Positions 58,041 to 64,000 of a stretch of 64,000 bases of DNA are shown here, piece after piece. Below the pieces are notes generated by a model. It was not told the origin of the DNA. It worked only from the letters and a program-made list of their open reading frames with translations, and made no database searches. Source of the DNA: Cricetomys ansorgei (lineage: Eukaryota > Chordata > Mammalia > Rodentia > Nesomyidae); NCBI GenBank assembly GCA_026225945.1, contig JAMJFZ010004075.1, positions 744,001 to 808,000 of the forward strand, read 5' to 3'. Made by a program: the position numbers and the translations under genes. Within the stretch, counting starts at the first letter, position 1. Each line of letters opens with the position of its first letter.

Positions 58041-58154
58041 AGTTCAGAATGTGGAGAAGCCGTTGAGGAAGACATCTTAATATCAGGGCAAAAAGCAGCA
58101 TTAGCTGGGACTGTTGTCTTCTGACTGGTGGATTTTTACAAACTGCCTGTGACT

Positions 58155-58280
58155 TTGGCTAGGTGTGGTTATATTGGTGTGCCTATAATCCCAGCATGGG
58201 GAGTCAGAGATAGGAAGATCAGGAATGGCAAGCCTGGGCTACATAAGACTGCTGAATAGTGAAAGAAAAAGAAAAAGACA
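58155..58280 (+). repeat. B1 SINE
   Basis: GGCTAGGTGTGGTTATATTG, CTATAATCCCAGCATGGGGA, GCAAGCCTGGGCTACATAAG, AAAGAAAAAGAAAAAG. Confidence 0.85.
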
Positions 58281-58479
58281 TGTGACTATCAACAGACTTG
58301 GGTCCTTATTTCATCTTACAGGTGGCCATGTCTTTATAGGCTCCTCTTTTTTCTCTTTTCTTCCTGCTTTTTTAAAAGTTGAGTTTTAACATTTTCCTAC
58401 TTTCATGTTTAGAAAATATACAATATTTTCCTGCCATTTCATTGATGAGTCTTATTTTTAAAACATGCGTTTCTTTTTT

Positions 58480-59115
58480 AAAAACTTAATTGTGTTCTTT
58501 GTAATTTCATACATACACGCAATGCATTCTGGCACTCTCTCCCGTCTCCCTCCCTACTAACCCTGTCCTGAAGTCTCTGCCAAGTCCCTTCCCCAGATCC
58601 ATGACTTTTGCCTCTGTTCTGTGACTCATTCAGTTTGACCAGAGCCCTCTATGTGAGCATGAGTTTGGAAGTGCCCACTGGAGCATGGAGGGGTCACCAG
58701 TGGGCACACGACTGAAGACAGTGACTCCCCTTCTTCCTGAGTACATCTGCAGCAAATAGTTCAGCAGTGGCGTGGAGGTGCCCTGAACCCCTGTCCATGC
58801 CACACACTCGACAGGCCCGTCTTCGTCCAGACCGAGCGCACGCATCTGCAGCTGCTGAGCCTGTGGCCTCCCAGATGGAGTTACTCATAGGCCTTCCCCA
58901 TCCCCCACCTTGCATTCCTTCTGCCCCTTCTTTGCAGTATTCCCTGAGAGCATGGCATAAACCTACCGGTTAGGGATAGACCCTCAGGCATCGCTTAATC
59001 TCAGTATTAGGCATCTCTGCATTCACCGTTGCTTACTAGAAAGAGAGGATTCTCTGGTTAAAGCCAAGAGTCATATTTATCTATAAGTATAAATGGAAAC
59101 ATTTAGAAGGCAGTT
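58480..59115 (-). mobile_element. Second Lx-type L1 3' UTR
   Basis: TTTGTAATTTCATACATACACG, then CTCTCTCCCGTCTCCCTCCCTACT, CAAGTCCCTTCCCCAGATCC, GACCAGAGCCCTCTATGTGAGC, TTCTGCCCCTTCTTTGCAGTATTCCCTGAG. Reverse of the rodent L1 3' UTR, more diverged than 7830-8530. Confidence 0.75.
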
Positions 59116-59346
59116 TGAAAAAATATGGAATGCTTCATGAGTTTTCACGTCCTTATTCAAAGGCCATGCTTCTTGTACTGTTTAAACTTAACCTTGTGTA
59201 ACATGCACACTTTTTAATAAGACCTCATGTAAATTAATAGGTGTGTCTTCTTCCTGAATGAAAACAGAATTTAAGAATATTTTAGTTCTGTTTACTAACT
59301 CCACTCTTAGGTTATTATCATCTAGTGTTTAATTTCTTTAAAATTT

Positions 59347-59372
59347 GAGAGAGAGAGAGGAGCCTGTGCGTG

Positions 59373-59407
<35 letters not shown>

Positions 59408-59520
59408 TGTGTGTCTGTGTATATGTGCGCATGCGTGCAGGTGCTGAAGAGGCCAGAAGAGGGCAGCATATCCTTTGACATGGAAGTTACAAGCAGCTAA
59501 ACTGTAAGCCACCCAGATTG
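59347..59520 (-). repeat. GA and TG microsatellites plus B3-type fragment
   Basis: (GA)n at 59347-59359, (TG)n at 59375-59413, then GTGCTGAAGAGGCCAGAAGA, GGGCAGCATATCC and GGAAGTTACAAGCAGC, as in the B3 3' side. Confidence 0.75.
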
Positions 59521-59580
59521 AGTCCTTTAGACTAGCAAGGCCTTCTTTCTGCTAGGCCTCCCCTGCAGCCCCACATCTGA

Positions 59581-60077
59581 TGTTGTGGGAGATTTTAGTT
59601 ATGGATAATGTTCCAGTAAGCTGTCCTTGAAGCAAGTAAAGGATTCACTGCCTACCAGTAAACAAAGGAGTGGCTATCCAGCTTTCCACAAGAATGGGAC
59701 AGTCCTTAGCCTTAAGGCAGATGAAAGGTTAGGCTCCATTGATTTGTATATTGGAAGGCTGGGTGGAGACAGAGAGAGGATTTGGAATAAAAAAGAACTA
59801 GGGCAAGAGGAGAGAGGGGAGACAGACAGCAGGGAACAAGGAAGAAGAAGCTAGCAAGCAGGAGGAGAACGAAGAGAAGAGCATGGGGTGAGGAAGCCAA
59901 TGGAGTGAGCTCTCTGCCTAGCTGCCGGGGCATTAGAATTCCCTGAGATTTGACATGGTTTGTGATTAATAAAGAGCATTGGAAATTTCAACGTCTGGAC
60001 ACTCCATTAAGCGCCATAATTTTATTTTAACACATGGCGCCCAACGTGGGGCGCCAAGCCATAACTTTATTTTAACA
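59581..60077 (+). mobile_element. Deleted ERV: one LTR, primer site and a second LTR tip
   Basis: The LTR runs from TGTTGTGGGAGATTTTAG (59581) to TTTTAACA (60032), with AATAAA at 59968-59973. It is followed by the primer-binding site TGGCGCCCAACGTGGGGC (60035-60052, lysine-tRNA type), then GCCATAACTTTATTTTAACA ending at 60077, a second copy of the LTR's last ~20 bp. ATCTGA (59575-59580) and ATCTAA (60078-60083) flank it, five of six bases alike. It is neither a solo LTR nor a full provirus. Confidence 0.88.
60035..60052 (+). other. Retroviral primer-binding site (lysine tRNA type)
   Basis: 18 bases complementary to the 3' end of lysine tRNA(1,2), placed 2 bp after the LTR end. Excellent preservation. 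Confidence 0.92.
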
Positions 60078-60239
60078 ATCTAATGCTTCAGTTACGCTAC
60101 TGTTTTCCAGGATTAGTCTGTTCAGCTGTGTATTTGATAGATTCTCTGCTCATCTGAAGCAAACTTTGCTTCAGAGTGTGTACTTAATGGTTGTAATTCC
60201 CTTGTATGTGGCACCAGACTGATGGTTGTTTTCTCCTGA

Positions 60240-60625
60240 TTTCTGCCCTATTTTGTTGCACTCTGATTGGTGGTTAAGTGTCACCTTGAAAGGATCTGGG
60301 GACATCTCAAAGACAAATGTCCAGGTGCACCAGGGGTCATTCAGCCGTCCGTGGACTGTCTAGGAGTGGATGTGTTGTTGGGCAGGGAAGCCGGTCCTAA
60401 AAGAGGGCGGTGCCCTTCCTGCTGCGTGGGTCCTGGACTGTATCGAGAAGGAGCCGGTTAGCTGAGCACCCGCGTTCACTGTGGGCCCTGGGACCTGCAG
60501 TTCCAGCTCTTGCCTCATAACTTTCCTGCCGTGATGGACCCTCACTTAGTACCATGAGCCAACATACGCGCTCCTGTAAGTTGCTTTAGCCAGGGTATTC
60601 TACCACAGCTGCAGAAAAAGAACTC
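60240..60625 (+). mobile_element. Possible rodent LTR-like repeat
   Basis: The right end (GTACCATGAGCCAACATACG, CTGTAAGTTGCTTTAGCCAG, GGTATTCTACCACAGCTGCAG) resembles the 3' end of common rodent LTR-like repeats. Left edge unclear. Confidence 0.4.
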
Positions 60626-61029
60626 ACGCCATGTGGGAGCCATTCTTTTGTAAGCAGGTTACCTCTGGCTACATTCCAGATTTGTTGTTCTTGCTGTTGT
60701 TGCTTCTGGTCGTTTGCAATTTCATTATGCTACCAGGTTTTTTTGTTTCTTTGGGTTCAAACCCCGCCCCGCCCCCCCACCTCTCCCACTCCCCCCTCCT
60801 AGGACGTTTTAATTTGTGATTTTACTTCAATTCCCTTCTGAAATTCTGTAGAGATGAATGTTAGACTTCTCCATGCTCTGCAGCGCAGCCTCCTTTGTCT
60901 TTTTATTTTCCAACCTGTGCTTTGCTCTTCTTATTTTCTCAGACACACATTCTGGCTGCTTATTTTCTGCTGTTTAACTCATCTATTGAATTTTTAATCT
61001 CAATAATTATACTTTTAATTCACATGAAT
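60626..61029. other. Intronic DNA
   Basis: C-rich tract at 60763-60800. Otherwise nothing recognised. Confidence 0.4.
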
Positions 61030-61246
61030 TTATTTTAAAGATTTATTTATTTATTTACATACACACGCACGCACGCACGCACACGCACACGGACATACAC
61101 CGGCATGTTCAAAGAAGTCAGAGGTGTGGGGTCCTCGGCGAGCAGGAGTTACAGTTGCGAGCTGCCTGATGAGGCGCTGGGAACTGAATGGAGGTCCTCG
61201 GGAAGAGCCAGGGCTCTTAGCCACTGAGCCGTCTCCTGCTCCCATT
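61030..61246 (-). repeat. B2/B3 SINE with (ACGC)n
   Basis: TTTTAAAGATTTATTTATTTAT tail, (ACGC)n at about 61061-61085, CAGGAGTTACAGTTGCGAGC, CTGGGAACTGAATGGAGGTC, GGCTCTTAGCCACTGAGCCGTC. Confidence 0.9.
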
Positions 61247-62440
61247 TAATTTTTAGAGAGATTTTAGTTTCTTTTGACGATACCCTTCTCATCCTTCCCT
61301 GGATTAATTACCATAAAGCTTTTGTAATCATAGTCTGACAGTGCCGTTGCTTCCGTTTCTGGTCACTGCTGTTGCATTTTCTGATTTTGGCTAGCCTTTC
61401 ATTTTATCTGGGCTTGCTGGGTGGCAGTTCTCTAATGTCTGGCTCCAGTATGTTCTCTTTAGAGGAAAGGCTTGATTTCTGACCAATGTCCCAGGGTTGG
61501 TTTCTGTTTAGAACCACAGTGCTTGCTAACACATCAAATCCACCTGCAGAAGTGCTAAATTTCAGTGTGCCCCATAAACGATTCAAATAGTAAGCTGGTC
61601 TTTGATTACCAATTCTTTGGGAGGTTTTAATTTTATTTTATTCCAATGGCACTGTAGAATGAGCATGTGCACCTCTGTGGTATAACTTTGGTGACTCTCT
61701 TCTGCACCTTGGAAGGATTTACAGAGCCCATTTGTTATGACTAGGAGCCACTGTCTGCATTGCCTTCACAGACGATCAGGAGTGCCTTGTTAGTCTGGAT
61801 TTACAGGGATTCGTGGCCTCAAGACTTTTTTTCTTTAAAAATTTTCTCAAGTTATGTTTAAAATTTGTTCTGTTGTTCACTGCTGTTTTGAATAAAAAAT
61901 GTTTTTCCCAATCTACTATTTCTCCAGCAAGAGAAGCCAGGTCGCTTTATTGAGCTTTACCAAGAATATCATAACTTTAGGAAAATCCAGTTCATCTTAG
62001 CAATTATTGAATGAGGTCTGTGTATCAACAACTATTTAGAGAAAAATTGTTAGGTTTCTTCCTGAATACTACCTTCATTCAGAAAACAAAACAAATATTC
62101 CCATTTTTCACTATCTCTCTTAGCTATTAATTAGAAGGATCATATGATCATATTTTCAGGATGCCTATGTAAAACTCCTTATACAGACTTTGCAGCTCAA
62201 TAGTAAGAAAAATATTGTAAGGAACTATGAACAGAGACTACATTATAGAGTTCCATATAGTACTGTGTTCAATTCACTGTAAGAATATAGTTTATGATGC
62301 AGCTTTAAAAAACCATTCTCAGATTCATGCTTACAAGAGGTCTGAGGAAACCCATCCGTGTCCCTCAAATGGCTCCAGAGAACCCAGAAACAGCAGGTGT
62401 ACGGAGCTTATAACTTGGTACCAGGCTCAACTCACTGTAA
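61247..62440. other. Intronic DNA
   Basis: Nothing recognised. Confidence 0.4.
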
Positions 62441-62447
62441 GGATACA

Positions 62448-62600
62448 GTGCATGGTGGCTACACCTTTAATCCAAGTTTCAGGAAGCAGAGACAGGAAGA
62501 GCTCTGTGGGTTCAAGACTGGCCTAGTTCCATATCAAGTTCCAGGTCAGCCAGAGCAGCGAGGTGAGAGCCTGTCTCAAATCAAACAAACTAACAACAGC
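62448..62600 (+). repeat. B1 SINE
   Basis: GTGCATGGTGGCTACACCTT, AGAGACAGGAAGAGCTCTGT, GGTTCAAGACTGGCCTAGTT, GTGAGAGCCTGTCTCAAATCAAAC. Confidence 0.88.
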
Positions 62601-62820
62601 AAAGCAAACAAACCAATACACAGTACACAGCTGGTCTCCAGGAAAGGGTGGCATTACACCACATGATAAAAGGCAGCAGCTGATAAATTCTTGGACTCCA
62701 GGTGAAACTCTACTTTTCTAACATATGGAAGAGATGGCCATTACTAACATACACCACAGAAGAGCCTCACCAAAACTCACATACCATTCAAAACTATCTG
62801 TTTCTTCTTTCTGCATCTAG

Positions 62821-62916
62821 ATTTTCATCTACCTCAGTTTTAAAGATACAATCATGTGCGGTCAAGTTAACCGCTCCTGGATGTCGATGGTACAGACAGG
62901 CCTCTTGTGGAATGCT
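62821..62916 (+). CDS. Fbxl13: Fbxl13 coding exon G, second part of the F-box
   Basis: This 96-bp exon (32 codons, phase 0 to 0) follows acceptor tttctgcatctag and ends at GCT|gtaagt. It reads IFIYLSFKDTIMCGQVNRSW, then MSMVQTGLLWNA. These are the typical central and C-terminal F-box residues: IFxYLS, D, CxxVNxxW and the final LW. It continues the LPPRAIIQ end of exon F in frame, which is the best evidence that the two belong to one gene. In the family the leucine-rich repeats follow next. No further exon was recognised before 64000. Confidence 0.9.
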
Positions 62917-63219
62917 GTAAGTAGACGTGCAGGAAGGCGTGGTTCTTCTCAATCCCTGCAGTAGGAATGCCTTCTTCCCTGTACCCCCCCACCCCACCCC
63001 ATTAGCTGGAAGTCCATGAGGGAATGGCAGGCTGCATGTACGGGCATCTTGTGTGCAAGCAGACACACTCACAGTAGCGAACAAGCTTGTCTGTACACCT
63101 TGTGCAGTTTGGAAAGTTCCTTTTCTTCACATTTCACGAGGTTTGGTCACAGCTTTTGAACTAGGGACACATAGCTGCAAGCCTGGCCCTAACTGTGCGT
63201 GCTACCCTGAGCACTTTAT
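62917..63219. other. Intron after exon G
   Basis: Starts with the GTAAGT donor. A C-rich tract lies at 62984-63000. No further exon recognised. Confidence 0.45.
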
Positions 63220-63375
63220 CCTGGCCCACCCCTGGATGGCATTGCCATTTTTCTAACTTTACAGGTGAGAAGAATTAGTTAAATCACAGCCCACATCAGC
63301 AAGTGCCTGGGCTGGAATGCCAACTGCAATCTGTCTGGCCACCAAGTACGCACTTAGTTACTACACACTGGTGAG
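63220..63375 (-). repeat. MIR SINE
   Basis: CATTTTTCTAACTTTACAGGTGAGAAGAATTAGTTAAATCACAG, then GCAAGTGCCTGGGCTGGAATGCCAACTG, in MIR order near its 3' half (written in the reverse orientation of the consensus). Orientation is moderately sure. Confidence 0.65.
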
Positions 63376-64000
63376 CAGTTCCCTCACCTGCCGTTTGCTC
63401 TGCCCCTAACTGGTGGGCCACGCAGAACCTCTACTTTCCAGGTTCTTCTAAAATCCTGAGTTCTGAGAAGCCCACTCGTCAAAAGAGTGGCATCAAGTAA
63501 TATTCATGAACACAGTCTGGTCATTAAACTCCTAGGTGAGGAATTCTGTCCCTGGGCTGAGTTAGAGTAGCATGGTTGGTCTATGCTGATTTAGGTTTTC
63601 TTTTGCTGTATTATACGCCTTTGCCAGGAGTCCAACTCCTGTCCAGCGTCATGATGTACAAGGTCTCTCTCTGTCTCCTTTTGCTATTAAAATCCTGCTC
63701 CTCATTCATATCTATGCCTGTGATTGTAAATGTTTAGAGGTCAGAATTGATTGATAATTACAAAAGCATATGGAATTAAAAAATACTTGCTGTTATACAT
63801 TTTCCTTCTGCCATATGAGATCTTACTTTTTTTTTTTTATTTTGTATGTCTCAACTTACAGAGGGACTGGACGCTGTTCCTCCATTCTATACTATGTACA
63901 CTGAGTGTCAGGCATGTGTGGGGCTTTGATTCCCAGCTTTAAAAATGTGTTTAAATTTTTTACCCTAGTATACTTTATTTTTCATCGTCTAAATCCAATA
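63376..64000. other. Intronic DNA to window end
   Basis: Poly-T run at about 63829-63839. No exon recognised. Confidence 0.4.

Larger units (their letters stand above)
8796..62916 (+). other. Fbxl13: Fbxl13 (DRC6) gene, partial: seven internal coding exons
   Basis: The seven exons listed separately join without a frame break: phases run 0-2, 2-0, 0-2, 2-1, 1-0, 0-0, 0-0, giving 262 stop-free codons. Identity rests on the F-box (LPPRAIIQ | IFIYLSFKD, then CGQVNRSWM and LLWNA), which resembles the FBXL13 F-box as I recall it, and on the preceding helical region. Known of the family: FBXL13 is an F-box/leucine-rich-repeat protein. Its algal counterpart is DRC6 of the axonemal nexin-dynein regulatory complex, and human FBXL13 has been reported as an SCF ubiquitin-ligase receptor acting on the centrosome protein CEP192. 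The start codon, any earlier exons and the leucine-rich-repeat exons are not visible here. Introns are 870, 12099, 546, 3256, 1910 and 34654 bp. Confidence 0.9.

Noticed and set aside
1..64000. CRISPR arrays, operons, riboswitches or prokaryotic mobile elements
   Set aside because: The spliced gene, SINEs, L1s and ERVs show a mammalian nuclear genome. The regular repeats found are minisatellites without distinct spacers.

Overview
The window looks like nuclear DNA of a muroid rodent. Evidence is the set of murid/cricetid repeats: B1, B2/B3 and B4 SINEs, Lx-type L1 3' ends, a URR1 hAT element, several class II (ERV2) endogenous retroviruses, and much older MIR, L1M-like and MaLR relics. No ID-core-only SINE and no young mouse-type IAP was recognised, so I do not assign the species (mouse, rat, hamster and deer mouse remain open).

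The only gene I can support is the 5'/central part of Fbxl13 (the DRC6 subunit of the ciliary nexin-dynein regulatory complex), on the + strand. Seven coding exons (8796-8899, 9770-9860, 21960-22027, 22574-22728, 25985-26094, 28005-28166, 62821-62916) have consensus GT/AG borders and mutually compatible phases. Together they give 786 bp, 262 codons, with no stop. The encoded segment is an N-terminal helical region with spaced tryptophan motifs followed by the F-box. The F-box is cut in two by a 34.65 kb intron. The start codon and first exon(s) were not found upstream, and the leucine-rich repeats lie beyond the right edge.

Region by region. 1-8.7 kb: upstream flank or first intron, with a solo ERV LTR, a MaLR LTR, a 74-copy 19-bp minisatellite (4029-5439) and an Lx L1 3' UTR. 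8.7-28.2 kb: six exons with introns holding SINEs, an ancient L1 ORF2 relic, nested LTR-like repeats and, inside a solo LTR at 9166-9615, a partial copy of the neighbouring exon. 28.2-62.8 kb: one giant intron. It contains a URR1 transposon, an L1 relic, a compact non-autonomous ERV with matching target-site duplications (40343-41836), a degraded gag-pro-pol ERV on the minus strand (42799-48000), large TG-rich arrays, and a provirus reduced to LTR + primer-binding site + a second LTR tip (59581-60077). 62.8-64 kb: the second F-box exon and the start of the next intron.

I see no bacterial-type operon, CRISPR array or new gene system. The most informative unusual items are the templated exon copy inside an LTR and the internally deleted provirus.
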